A stretch of 64,000 bases of DNA from Leptospira johnsonii (GTDB lineage Bacteria; Spirochaetota; Leptospiria; Leptospirales; Leptospiraceae): NCBI RefSeq assembly GCF_003112675.1, contig NZ_BFAY01000011.1, positions 1,612,001-1,676,000 on the forward strand, read 5' to 3'. Each line of letters begins with the position of its first letter. Within the stretch, counting starts at the first letter, position 1. Positions 28,152 to 36,648 of this stretch are shown piece by piece. A program made the translations under genes and the position numbers. Below the pieces are notes generated by a model. The model was given only the letters and a program-made list of their open reading frames with translations. It did not search any database and was not told where the DNA came from.

Positions 28152-30107
28152 CTAAGACTGGTCTTCCGATAAAACGATCAAAGAATCGGATTCATGCAGG
28201 GAAAAATATTCAGACTTATCCGGGATCAAATACACTCCATAACCTTTGGATTCATCCGTTTCTTCCGAAACGATCCTGATCCCAAAACAGGTTTCCTTTC
28301 TTTGTTGGGCAGCATACATACAATCAGCAAAGTTCACACGTTTTGGAAAATCCTCGAAATATAAAAATGCGGGTTTGAGATAGATCTCGCTTCCTTCCGG
28401 ATCGAATAAACTTTCATATACTCTCATTACATCCGGTTCTTGGGAAACTTGCGCCATCATTTTGGAAACGAATTGGTTCGAGATCAAAAAGTCTTTTACG
28501 CCAGTTTCTAAAACTAATTCCGTATTTTCGGAATTCATGATCTCGGTAATAAGTTGGGTCTCAGCTTTTTTACCGCCTGATCGGTGTTTCTTCTTAAAGT
28601 ATTGTCGGAACCTCAACAAAAGAGAAATGGTCCTTGCGTCTACTTCCTCGATGTTCTCCTTCTCCTCGGCCAGGAATATTACGGAATCATACTGTTCAGG
28701 AGAAAGTTTCTCCAAAATACCTTCTTGGGAAAGATTTGCGATCAAGGATCTAAGCTTGATCTGAGGATATTTTCTCTTGAGTTTTGCAAGAGTAGTTTTG
28801 ATCTCTTCGTTGGATTCGTTTATTAAAAGATCAATTTGAGAGTCTGGAGAGGAAAATTTTGCATATTCGTCCACGATGATCTTACTTTTGGAATTCCAAC
28901 CAATGATCAATTGTTTGTCGATCGGCCGTGAAAGAGTAGTATTCGGATAAGAAAGCGCAGCAGTCACAACCAAGGGCTTCTCGTCGAATTTGATCTTAGA
29001 ATCGTCTTCTGCAAGAATGATTGCATCTTCTTCATTCTCCGGTAAATATTCAGGATCCGGATTTAAAATAATCTGCCCGCTGGTCTTTCTAAAACCTAAG
29101 GGGACAGATTCCTTAAATCTAAACGAAATTTCGGAATAGTTTAAGCCTCTCCAACCGTTCTTAGGTTTATAAAAATAGATCTCATTTCCTTCGAAACCGA
29201 CCAAATTGGAATACACAATCGCAAGACCGGAAGTTCTGGAAGTTTGAACAAGCAATTTAGAAAGAATACTTCTTTCGTCCATAACCTGGACTGATTCGGA
29301 GAGGTCAGAAGCAATATTCCGATTTTCTAATCCATGAAGTTCTGCAACGATAGGAGGAAGACCGGACTCTCCCTTTAAAGCTACGAGTGCCATAATGGAC
29401 TTTAATACTTTTGCATCTCCTATGGATTTACCTTCTTCAGATTCCTCCGAACCTGAAGGATTGAGTATGATGATACTTTTTGCTTTGGATGCATTCACTT
29501 TTTTTAATGAATGAAGATGAGAAGGTAGTCCGGACCTCGTGATAATTTTTGTGGTCTTTGTATCCTCCAGATTTTCGGAAAGAAAATCATCCATTTCTTC
29601 CTTGTCTTGGTCCGCAAGTATAACCGCGGCCTTTCCGGATTCGGAAGAGTTTGCTTCGATCAATTCTCTTAATATTTCAATGGTCCTTATTCCAAAACCC
29701 AAGATCAATGTATGATCCGTTTCTAAAACCTCACTTTTACCTTTTCTGAGTTCTTGTATCTTTTGATCGAATTGGTTTGTTATGAATGCAACTAAACTGG
29801 AGAATAGGACTAAACCTGAAAATACGCTTAAGATCCCTACGAATTTATTGAACCAGTTGGATTCTCCATCCTCTGCAACTGCTCCTGCATCTGAGATCTG
29901 TAAAAATACTCTCCATAAAAAATCGCCAGACTCTTTGATGGATTCATCCGGAAAGACGAATGCCCCGGAGATCCGTAGTAAGGATAAGAGTACGAACGCT
30001 CCTAAGAAAAGGGTCATCAGAGCTACGAAGACGGAACCTCCTCCCCTAGACATAAAATTATCGAAATGGTAACGGAGCTTTTTGAAAATGCCTAGTTTCT
30101 CTTTCAT
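28152..30107 (-). CDS. CASTOR/POLLUX-type ion channel with RCK-like domains
   Basis: After a basic N-terminus come two hydrophobic helices (FVALMTLFLGAFVLLSLLRISGAF and IGLVLFSSLVAFITNQF-like) flanking a pore loop with SDAGAVAEDGES, the filter-like signature of CASTOR/POLLUX/DMI1 channels. The cytosolic part has two Rossmann-type nucleotide domains: HTLILGFGIRTIEILRELIEAN with a following ILADQDKEEMDDFL, and a second near residue 400. Related plant proteins gate calcium or potassium at the nuclear envelope; bacterial versions are poorly studied. The gene is 39 bases upstream of the metallopeptidase gene and may be co-transcribed with it. Confidence 0.85.
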   Translation of the reverse strand: MKEKLGIFKKLRYHFDNFMSRGGGSVFVALMTLFLGAFVLLSLLRISGAFVFPDESIKESGDFLWRVFLQISDAGAVAEDGESNWFNKFVGILSVFSGLVLFSSLVAFITNQFDQKIQELRKGKSEVLETDHTLILGFGIRTIEILRELIEANSSESGKAAVILADQDKEEMDDFLSENLEDTKTTKIITRSGLPSHLHSLKKVNASKAKSIIILNPSGSEESEEGKSIGDAKVLKSIMALVALKGESGLPPIVAELHGLENRNIASDLSESVQVMDERSILSKLLVQTSRTSGLAIVYSNLVGFEGNEIYFYKPKNGWRGLNYSEISFRFKESVPLGFRKTSGQIILNPDPEYLPENEEDAIILAEDDSKIKFDEKPLVVTAALSYPNTTLSRPIDKQLIIGWNSKSKIIVDEYAKFSSPDSQIDLLINESNEEIKTTLAKLKRKYPQIKLRSLIANLSQEGILEKLSPEQYDSVIFLAEEKENIEEVDARTISLLLRFRQYFKKKHRSGGKKAETQLITEIMNSENTELVLETGVKDFLISNQFVSKMMAQVSQEPDVMRVYESLFDPEGSEIYLKPAFLYFEDFPKRVNFADCMYAAQQRKETCFGIRIVSEETDESKGYGVYLIPDKSEYFSLHESDSLIVLSEDQS

Positions 30108-30280
30108 GAGGGACGAAGATTAGTTATAGAACCGCCTATTTCAAATCTAAAATCCTAAAGCTGGAAATTTATTTTTGAACAGACTTTTATAATCGATCTA
30201 AATCCCAATATTTCTAAAACCGGATCTGAGATTTTGACCGACAAAATTCAAGGATTCTGAAATACTCGGTCGATTAGATT

Positions 30281-31129
30281 ATGACTCGAACCCTGTTCTT
30301 TTTTCTGAGTAGTTTATTCTTTCTGCTCACTTGTAATTCTCCCCAAGTAACCGCATATCAGGAGCATAGTGAGCACCATGAATTTATAGGGAGTTGTTTG
30401 GATTTTTTGGCCGGGAACGACTCTTTTGTTCCTTTGACGGATGCGGTCGCCTTGGAGGAATTACGACATTCTGCCGAAGAGCACGCCTCTAATAGTGTGA
30501 TTATCGGGGACCTATATTATGATCTGAACCAGAAGGAAGGAAAACATTTTTATCTGCAAAGCGATGACTCTATCGCTTACTATCGTCCTCAAGCGGTTGT
30601 GCTTGGAGGATGGGAGATGATCCAGCATCTATGTGCTCGTCACATTCGACACGAAATAGAAAGAGGGTTTGCAAGATCTTCTTCCATCGTAAGAAAGGAT
30701 CTAGCGTCCATCAAAGAGGCAGAAACTCTTGCCGAAAAAAACCTGATCATCTATTTGAAATTCGCTGAGGCTTCCAAAGGGAAACCGAGTCATATTAGAA
30801 ATTTCCTTTTTATTCCAGTCTCTAGATTTTTGAAGAAGGGAGGGGGGATCTATTTTCCTTCCTGCAATTTGATGGATAAGATGAAGGATCCTATTTTGTA
30901 CGGATTACAAAGTGCTAAAAGAAATCCGGAAACTATGACTGCTTGGACTCAGATGATGTTAGCTGTTACAAATTTTTCTGCTACGCATATGCAAGATTGT
31001 AGGGTAAGTGCAGAAAGTCCTTTAAAACTTTTACAGGCAGAAAAAACGGAATTAAGAGATGTGATCGAAGAGCCCCAAAAAACCAAATCGGCATCCAAGA
31101 TCAAATTTGGATCCAAAGCTCGGAAATAA
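30281..31129 (+). CDS. Hypothetical lipoprotein
   Basis: The signal LFFFLSSLFFLLTC gives a lipid cysteine at 18. The 260-residue mature part is rich in histidines near its start (EHSEHHEF, LRHSAEEH, CARHIRHEIERGF) and ends in a basic tail. I do not recognise a family. The histidine clusters could bind metal or haem (speculative). It is alone, between the divergent channel gene and a convergent TetR gene 8 bases away. Confidence 0.75.
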   Translation: MTRTLFFFLSSLFFLLTCNSPQVTAYQEHSEHHEFIGSCLDFLAGNDSFVPLTDAVALEELRHSAEEHASNSVIIGDLYYDLNQKEGKHFYLQSDDSIAYYRPQAVVLGGWEMIQHLCARHIRHEIERGFARSSSIVRKDLASIKEAETLAEKNLIIYLKFAEASKGKPSHIRNFLFIPVSRFLKKGGGIYFPSCNLMDKMKDPILYGLQSAKRNPETMTAWTQMMLAVTNFSATHMQDCRVSAESPLKLLQAEKTELRDVIEEPQKTKSASKIKFGSKARK

Positions 31130-31136
31130 ATACGAT

Positions 31137-31748
31137 TTATTTCGCAGTATATTCTTCGAAAATTTCCCTAAGGCTATCTTCCATTTCTCGGATATAACGC
31201 AGATCTTTGGTCATTCTCCAGAGAGTGATGGAGCCATGATACGCCATTAACACTCTTCTGGAAACATACTGTATATCCATCGTTCTGGAAAATTGTCCGG
31301 AAGCAACTGCGCGGCTGAGATAATCTCGGATCATCTTAGTCCATTTTTCGGCGATACCTTTTAGAAATTCGGTATATTCAGGATCCGCATCCATAACTTG
31401 ATTTGCAAAACCAGCAAACGGATCTCCGAAAAATTCATGATGGCGGATCTGTCTTTCTTTTAAGATCACCCAAGCTCTTAAAAATTCTTGGACTTCAGGA
31501 TATCTTTCCATGAGAGAACCAAGATCGGAAAGAGTCTTTTCTTCCTGACGAGCAAGGTAAGCGATCCCAAGTTCTTTTTTAGAAGGAAAATGATCGTAAA
31601 GACTAGCAGCCACTGACCCGGATTCTTGGATAATCTGTCTCATTCCGGTATTGGAAAATCCCTGTTTGTAGAAAAGATCTGTCGCAGTATCCAGAATTCT
31701 TTCTCGGACACTGGCCCCGGAATCTCTTTTTTTTCTTTGAGCGGTCAT
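31137..31748 (-). CDS. TetR/AcrR family transcriptional regulator
   Basis: [51 protein letters not shown] is a full TetR DNA-binding domain; the C-terminal half contains helices of the ligand-binding type. It is divergent from the thioesterase-thiolase genes, and a 16-base dyad lies in the shared promoter region, so it most likely controls that fatty-acid operon and itself (inference). Confidence 0.93.
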   Translation of the reverse strand: MTAQRKKRDSGASVRERILDTATDLFYKQGFSNTGMRQIIQESGSVAASLYDHFPSKKELGIAYLARQEEKTLSDLGSLMERYPEVQEFLRAWVILKERQIRHHEFFGDPFAGFANQVMDADPEYTEFLKGIAEKWTKMIRDYLSRAVASGQFSRTMDIQYVSRRVLMAYHGSITLWRMTKDLRYIREMEDSLREIFEEYTAK

Positions 31749-31829
31749 GTGCTTAAATACGTTATTTTTTCAGTATTGCCCTAAAAACCTCGTTTCGTCA
31801 ATAGAATTTGGGTTTAGCGTATAAAAAAC

Positions 31830-31845
31830 CAGAACGAACGTTCTG
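31830..31845. promoter_or_regulatory. Likely TetR operator between divergent genes
   Basis: CAGAACGAACGTTCTG has arms matching at 7 of 8 positions. It lies 82 bases from the TetR start and 58 from the thioesterase start, the right position to repress both promoters. Confidence 0.65.
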
Positions 31846-31902
31846 TATTTTTTTATTGCCCCGATTTCCTAGGGGTCTAAGCTAGTGTCAGGACGGTTCA
31901 AA

Positions 31903-32766
31903 ATGTCTGTTACGGAAAAAGAACAAGTCAGAACCAGATTTTCGGATCTAGATACACAAAGACACACTACTAGCAGGACTTATGAAGACTCTTGCCTAGG
32001 GGACAGGTATCGTATCCTAGAAGAAGCGGGCTATTCTTGGAAAAGAATGATCGAAGAATCAGTTCGATTACAAACCGTCGGGGGTGATATTCGTTTTCTT
32101 GCCCAACAAATGGAAAACACTGAATTATCCATACGCACTAGTTATCGCTCCGGCCAAGATGGCCTATTAACATTTTCTCAAGAAGTTTTGGATCCGAACG
32201 GAAAAGTTGCAGCAGAGATCAAAACATTAGCAAGAACTGAGAAGGACGGAAAACCTTTCCAACTCATCGCGGCCGAAGCTACTTCCGAAGAACTGATCTC
32301 TTCTTTCGAATCTATACCTTCTTTTTCCGGATCTTGCGAGCGCACACTTGCAGAGAGAGATCTATTTTATTGCGAAAGAAATCCATTCGGCGACTACAAC
32401 CCTTCTCACTATTGGAGATTATTGGAAGAAGGTCGCTGGAATTTTACTGCAGAATGTGGACTGAGCCTGGAAGATCTGGTCGCAATGGACACCACACTTT
32501 TCTATATGGGTGGAAAGATCCGTTATCGTAAACCTCTCGCCGCGGGCAGAAGAGCGAAGATACAAACCTGGATTCATAGTTTTGATAAGATCTGGAGCCG
32601 TATGAGACAAGAGGTCAGCGACTCCGAAACTGGAGAGATTCTGGCGGAATCCATGGATGATCTACTCGTAGTATCCGTAAGCAAATCTAGACCTAAAAAA
32701 CCTGGAGAGGATTTGTTGAAAGTATTCGCAAGAGTCACCGAATTCCCTGAAGGAGGCTCTAAATGA
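31903..32766 (+). CDS. Double-hotdog acyl thioesterase family protein
   Basis: Two hotdog halves are visible: EQVRTRFSDLDTQRHTTSRTYEDSCL (residues 5-30) and ERDLFYCERNPFGDYNPSHYWRLLEEGRW with ALVAMDTTLFYMGGKIRYRKPLAAGRRAKIQTWI-like strand pattern in the second. The D-x-x-x-H layout (DLDTQRH, FGDYNPSHY) is that of 4-hydroxybenzoyl-CoA/acyl thioesterases. An upstream GTG at 31885 is in frame, but the ATG at 31903 has AGGACGG at 8 bases and a better fit. First gene before the thiolases, so it likely acts on acyl-CoA in the same pathway. Confidence 0.8.
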   Translation: MSVTEKEQVRTRFSDLDTQRHTTSRTYEDSCLGDRYRILEEAGYSWKRMIEESVRLQTVGGDIRFLAQQMENTELSIRTSYRSGQDGLLTFSQEVLDPNGKVAAEIKTLARTEKDGKPFQLIAAEATSEELISSFESIPSFSGSCERTLAERDLFYCERNPFGDYNPSHYWRLLEEGRWNFTAECGLSLEDLVAMDTTLFYMGGKIRYRKPLAAGRRAKIQTWIHSFDKIWSRMRQEVSDSETGEILAESMDDLLVVSVSKSRPKKPGEDLLKVFARVTEFPEGGSK

Positions 32767-32818
32767 AATATTATCTTATTCTAATGAACGTACCAAATAA
32801 AAGGTCTGGAGAAAGACA

Positions 32819-34144
32819 ATGAAACTCGATAAAAAATTGGCGATTTGTACGCCAAGAAGAACTCCCTTCGCTCAGATTGCGAAAGCTTTAGGACCCTATC
32901 CTGGCCATCACTTAGGTCGTATAGTGGCTGAAGACATCATTGCAAAGAGTGGAGTTAAAAAAGATCAAATCGACGGGATCGTGGTCGGAGAAGGATTCTC
33001 TAACGCACCGAACTCTGCGAGAGTGATCGCTAACTTGATCGGACTCAGAGACGAAGTTCCTTCGATCACAGTTTCCAATAACTGTGTATCCGGGATCGAA
33101 GCTCTTTCCGAAGCAGCTCGCCGTATTATTCTTGGAGAAGGGGAACTTTTCCTAGTAATCGGAGAAGAGTCCCAAACTTCTATGCCTTTCGTAGTGAAAA
33201 ACGCAAGATTGAACAAGAAAGCAGGATCTTTGGATAAACTGAAAAAACTTCTTCCTGATAATCTTCCTGAAGGTGTTGAACTTAGAGACACTCTGGAAGA
33301 CGGACTTGGCGACGGAGAAACTTCTTACGGAATGCAAGTAACTGCTGAGATCCTTGCTCAGAACTACGAACTTTCTAGAGAGATCACTGATAAATTAGCT
33401 TTCGAATCTTTCAAAAGAGCATTAGAAGCTTCTAAAGCAGGAAAATACGCTCCATTCATCATTCCGATGAAAGACGAAGATGGAACCGAACTTACTATCG
33501 ATGAGGCAGTTGGACTTCGTGAAGGACTTGTTGAAAACCCAAGCCGTATGGGAAGAGCAATGCTTCTTTTTGAAAACCCTCAAATGAAATTTGATGAATT
33601 CAAAACCAAGTATTCCAAATATCTTAAAAAATCTCACGGACCAACCGTTTCTATCTTCAACGCGAGCCCTCGTTCTGATGGAGCAGCTGGTGTTATCTTA
33701 ACTACTGTTGAAAAAGCTAAAGCTCTTGGATTAAAGATCGAAGCAGTACTTTCCGGATGGAAAATGTATGGCGTTGATCCTAACTTGATGGGAATCGGAC
33801 AAGCTTATGCTACTGAGGCCCTTCTTAAAGACACCGGAGTGAAGATCGAAGACGTAGACTACGTTGAGATCCATGAAGCATTTGCAGCAACTGCAGTTGC
33901 AGCTCTTGTTCAGATCGAAAAAGATACCGGTTGGAAATGGGAGCAAAAATTCGACGAGAAGAAGATCAACCCTAATGGTGGATCTATCGCGATCGGTCAC
34001 CCATTCGGAGCTACTGGTATCCGTTTGGTAAGCAACGCGATCATGGATCTTCAAGAAGATCCTAAAGCTAAAAAAGTGGTTCTCACTGCTTGTGCTCACG
34101 GTGGAATTGCAGGAGCAATGCTCATTGAAAGATTCGAAGGTTAA
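32819..34144 (+). CDS. Acetyl-CoA C-acyltransferase (thiolase), copy 1
   Basis: Cleaves 3-ketoacyl-CoA to acetyl-CoA in beta-oxidation. The nucleophile C89 is in VSNNCVSGIEALSEAARR; the catalytic histidine is in IHEAFAATAVAAL, the GHP site in GGSIAIGHPFGATGIR, and the second cysteine in LTACAHGGIAGAML. The length of 441 and the pattern resemble the FadI-type enzyme. GGAGAAAG precedes the ATG. It follows the thioesterase by 52 bases, so they form an operon ending at the hairpin near 34170. Codon use looks more biased to a few preferred codons than in its paralogue, suggesting higher expression. Confidence 0.95.
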   Translation: MKLDKKLAICTPRRTPFAQIAKALGPYPGHHLGRIVAEDIIAKSGVKKDQIDGIVVGEGFSNAPNSARVIANLIGLRDEVPSITVSNNCVSGIEALSEAARRIILGEGELFLVIGEESQTSMPFVVKNARLNKKAGSLDKLKKLLPDNLPEGVELRDTLEDGLGDGETSYGMQVTAEILAQNYELSREITDKLAFESFKRALEASKAGKYAPFIIPMKDEDGTELTIDEAVGLREGLVENPSRMGRAMLLFENPQMKFDEFKTKYSKYLKKSHGPTVSIFNASPRSDGAAGVILTTVEKAKALGLKIEAVLSGWKMYGVDPNLMGIGQAYATEALLKDTGVKIEDVDYVEIHEAFAATAVAALVQIEKDTGWKWEQKFDEKKINPNGGSIAIGHPFGATGIRLVSNAIMDLQEDPKAKKVVLTACAHGGIAGAMLIERFEG

Positions 34145-34169
34145 TTCTTAGCTTTTTGAATTGTATCCA

Positions 34170-34206
34170 AGCCCCGGGGAAGGAAACTTCTTCGGGGTTT
34201 TTTATT
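34170..34206 (+). terminator. Terminator after the first thiolase
   Basis: AGCCCCG...CGGGGTTT hairpin with inner pairs AAG/CTT, followed by TTTTTTATTT, 26 bases after the stop. Confidence 0.85.
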
Positions 34207-34332
34207 TCTTTGTTTGTACGGATTTGTTTTAGTCGCTCGGAATTTATTTTACTTTCAATGTTTCGTTTTTTATGGTCTAAATAGTGTATATGCACCAATG
34301 AAAATTTTCGGAATTAAATCGGGAGAAAAACG

Positions 34333-35658
34333 ATGAAACTCGAAACTAAACTCGCAATTTGCACACCTCTTAGGACTCCGTTCGCGCAGATCGCAAAAGG
34401 ATTGGGAGCTTACCCAGCTCATCACTTAGGAAAGATCGTAGCGGAAAGTATCATTCAGAAAAGCGGGATCAAAAAAGAAGAAATAGACGGTATCATAGTG
34501 GGAGAAGGGTTTCCAAGTTCTCCGAATCCTGCCCGCGTAATCGCAAATCTGATCGGGCTCAGGGATGAAATTCCTTCCATCACTCTTTCCAATAATTGTG
34601 TATCCGGATTGGAAGCTGTCTCGGAGGCAGCAAGAAGGATTATCTTGGGAGAAGGAGAAGTATTTCTCGTGATAGGGGAAGAGTCCCAGACGGACATGCC
34701 CTTTATCGTAAAAAACGCAAGATTGAATAAGAAAACCGGATCATTAGAGAAATTGAATAAACTTCTGCCTGATAATCTTCCTGAAGGCGTAGAGCTGAGA
34801 GACACTCTGGAAGACGGTTTGGATGATGGAGAGAATTCTTACGGCATGCAGGTCACCGCAGAGATACTTGCACAGAATTATGAACTGTCTCGTGAGATTA
34901 CTGATAAGGTTGCATTCGAATCATTTAAACGTACTTACGACGCTTCTATGGCAGGAAAATATGAGTCGTTTATCATTCCTGTAAAAGACCAAGAAGGTAA
35001 CATGTTAAAAATTGACGAAGCAGTGGAACTCAGAAAAGGTCTCGTAGAAAATCCAAGCCGTATGGGAAGAGCGATGCTTCTTTTTGATAATCCTCAGAGT
35101 AAGTTCGAAGACTTTAAGAAAAAATACGGCAAAGATCTGAAGAAAACTCATGGACCTACTGTTTCTATCTTCAATGCAAGTCCTCGTTCAGATGGGGCCG
35201 CGGGGGTGATCATTACCACTGTCGAAAAGGCAAATGCTCTAGGATTAAAGATAGAAGGACTTCTTTCTGGCTGGAGAATGAAAGGTGTACATCCGAATCT
35301 GATGGGACTTGGACAAGCAGTCGCCACAGAAGGTTTGTTGGAAGACCTACAGCTGAAATTAGAAGATATGGATTACATTGAGATCCATGAAGCTTACGCC
35401 GCCACTGCAGTCGCAGCTATGGAACAATTGAAAATGGATACTGGTTGGGATTGGGAGAAAAAATTCGATGAGAAGAAGATCAATCCTAATGGAGGATCTA
35501 TTGCGATCGGTCACCCGTTCGGTGCTACTGGAGTTCGCTTGGTGAATAATGCGATCATGGATCTACAAGAGGACCCCAATGCGAACAAGGTCTTACTCAC
35601 CGCATGTGCTCATGGAGGAATTGCAGGATCTATGTTGATCGAAAGATATAAAGGTTAA
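34333..35658 (+). CDS. Acetyl-CoA C-acyltransferase (thiolase), copy 2
   Basis: Same length (441) as the preceding thiolase and very similar throughout, with the same catalytic set: C89 in LSNNCVSGLEAVSEAARR, histidines in IHEAYAATAVAAM and GGSIAIGHPFGATGVR, and LTACAHGGIAGSML. The differences are spread along the sequence and the DNA has diverged more than the protein, so the duplication is not recent. It has its own leader and GGGAG ribosome site after the first copy's terminator, so it can be expressed separately. Confidence 0.95.
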   Translation: MKLETKLAICTPLRTPFAQIAKGLGAYPAHHLGKIVAESIIQKSGIKKEEIDGIIVGEGFPSSPNPARVIANLIGLRDEIPSITLSNNCVSGLEAVSEAARRIILGEGEVFLVIGEESQTDMPFIVKNARLNKKTGSLEKLNKLLPDNLPEGVELRDTLEDGLDDGENSYGMQVTAEILAQNYELSREITDKVAFESFKRTYDASMAGKYESFIIPVKDQEGNMLKIDEAVELRKGLVENPSRMGRAMLLFDNPQSKFEDFKKKYGKDLKKTHGPTVSIFNASPRSDGAAGVIITTVEKANALGLKIEGLLSGWRMKGVHPNLMGLGQAVATEGLLEDLQLKLEDMDYIEIHEAYAATAVAAMEQLKMDTGWDWEKKFDEKKINPNGGSIAIGHPFGATGVRLVNNAIMDLQEDPNANKVLLTACAHGGIAGSMLIERYKG

Positions 35659-35686
35659 TATTAATATTAAAGCTAATTCTAAAACT

Positions 35687-35720
35687 AAAACCCCGAAGGT
35701 GAAACTCTTTCGGGGTTTTT
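35687..35720. terminator. Bidirectional terminator between thiolase 2 and the convergent transporter
   Basis: AAAACCCCGAA pairs with TTTCGGGGTTTTTT around GGTGAAACTC; A-run on one side and T-run on the other make it work both ways. Confidence 0.85.
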
Positions 35721-35732
35721 TATATAGAAACT

Positions 35733-36629
35733 TTAACTTGCTCTTTCTAAAGAAGGTTGGTCCAAAATGGATCTTCTATTTTTTAAGATGAATAGTCCGA
35801 ATACCAATGCAGTCACAAACATGAGCAGGCTATAAGTAATAGGCACCACAGTCATAGTGGGAACTTGTAAAATGGTCCCTGTCACCAAAAGTGCGGTGGT
35901 TCCATTTTGGATCCCCAACTCAAAAGCGATCGTAACCGCTTGGGTCCTACTTAAACGCAAAAGTAAACCGAGTAAAAATCCAAGACTGATGCAGATACAA
36001 TTCATAGTTAAAGCAGCAGCTCCGCTTTGAGCAAAAAATCCCCACATTTTTTCCCAGTTCTGTTTCACTAGGCCTGCAATGATCGCAAATAGAATGATCA
36101 TTGAAAAAACTTTTACAGGCTTCTCACAAGCAGCAGCAAATTTTGGAGAATAATTTTTCACTGCCATTCCGATCCCTACAGGCAGGACCGTAATAATGAA
36201 AAGTTGCAAAATGGTTTTTACTATTGGAAGATCTATCGTTTTCCCCTCTCCCATAAAGTATACCATGGAGTAGTAAGTTAAGAACGGAAGAGTGAAAGGT
36301 TTGATCACGCTAATGAGAGCGGTTAACGTTACTGATAAAGCCACATCTCCTTTGAACAAATACGAATACATATTCGAAGTCGGGCCGGATGGGCAGCAGG
36401 ACAAAACCATTAATCCCACAGCCAATAGCGGTTCCAGATGGAACATTGTAGCAACCATAAATCCTAAAAACGGTAATAGTAAAAGTTGGGCTAAAAGTCC
36501 TACCAATACTGCCTTAGGGAATAGAGCGACTCTCTCGAAATCTTTGAGCGTCAAAGATAATCCCATCCCGAACATAATTATAAAAAGTGAGATCGGAAGA
36601 ACTATCTCCAGTAAAAATCCACTTTGCAT
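35733..36629 (-). CDS. Bile acid:sodium symporter (BASS) family transporter, second copy
   Basis: Same family as 8901-9782: GMGLSLTLKDFERVALFPKAVL, LSCCPSGPTSNMYSYLFKGDVALSVTLTALIS and FELGIQNGTTALLVTGTIL are the equivalent motifs, with 8-9 membrane segments. The two proteins share layout but differ clearly, so they may carry different organic acids. AAGGAG lies 9 bases before the ATG. Its promoter must lie in the 19 bases after, or beyond, the convergently placed phosphatase stop at 36649; since both genes are on the minus strand, read-through from the phosphatase gene is likely. Confidence 0.9.
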   Translation of the reverse strand: MQSGFLLEIVLPISLFIIMFGMGLSLTLKDFERVALFPKAVLVGLLAQLLLLPFLGFMVATMFHLEPLLAVGLMVLSCCPSGPTSNMYSYLFKGDVALSVTLTALISVIKPFTLPFLTYYSMVYFMGEGKTIDLPIVKTILQLFIITVLPVGIGMAVKNYSPKFAAACEKPVKVFSMIILFAIIAGLVKQNWEKMWGFFAQSGAAALTMNCICISLGFLLGLLLRLSRTQAVTIAFELGIQNGTTALLVTGTILQVPTMTVVPITYSLLMFVTALVFGLFILKNRRSILDQPSLERAS

Positions 36630-36648
36630 TTTTTTCTCCTTATTGTTT

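Noticed and set aside
32763..32801. Tiny frame of 12 codons before the first thiolase
   Set aside because: Too short, no ribosome site of its own, no attenuator hairpin nearby.
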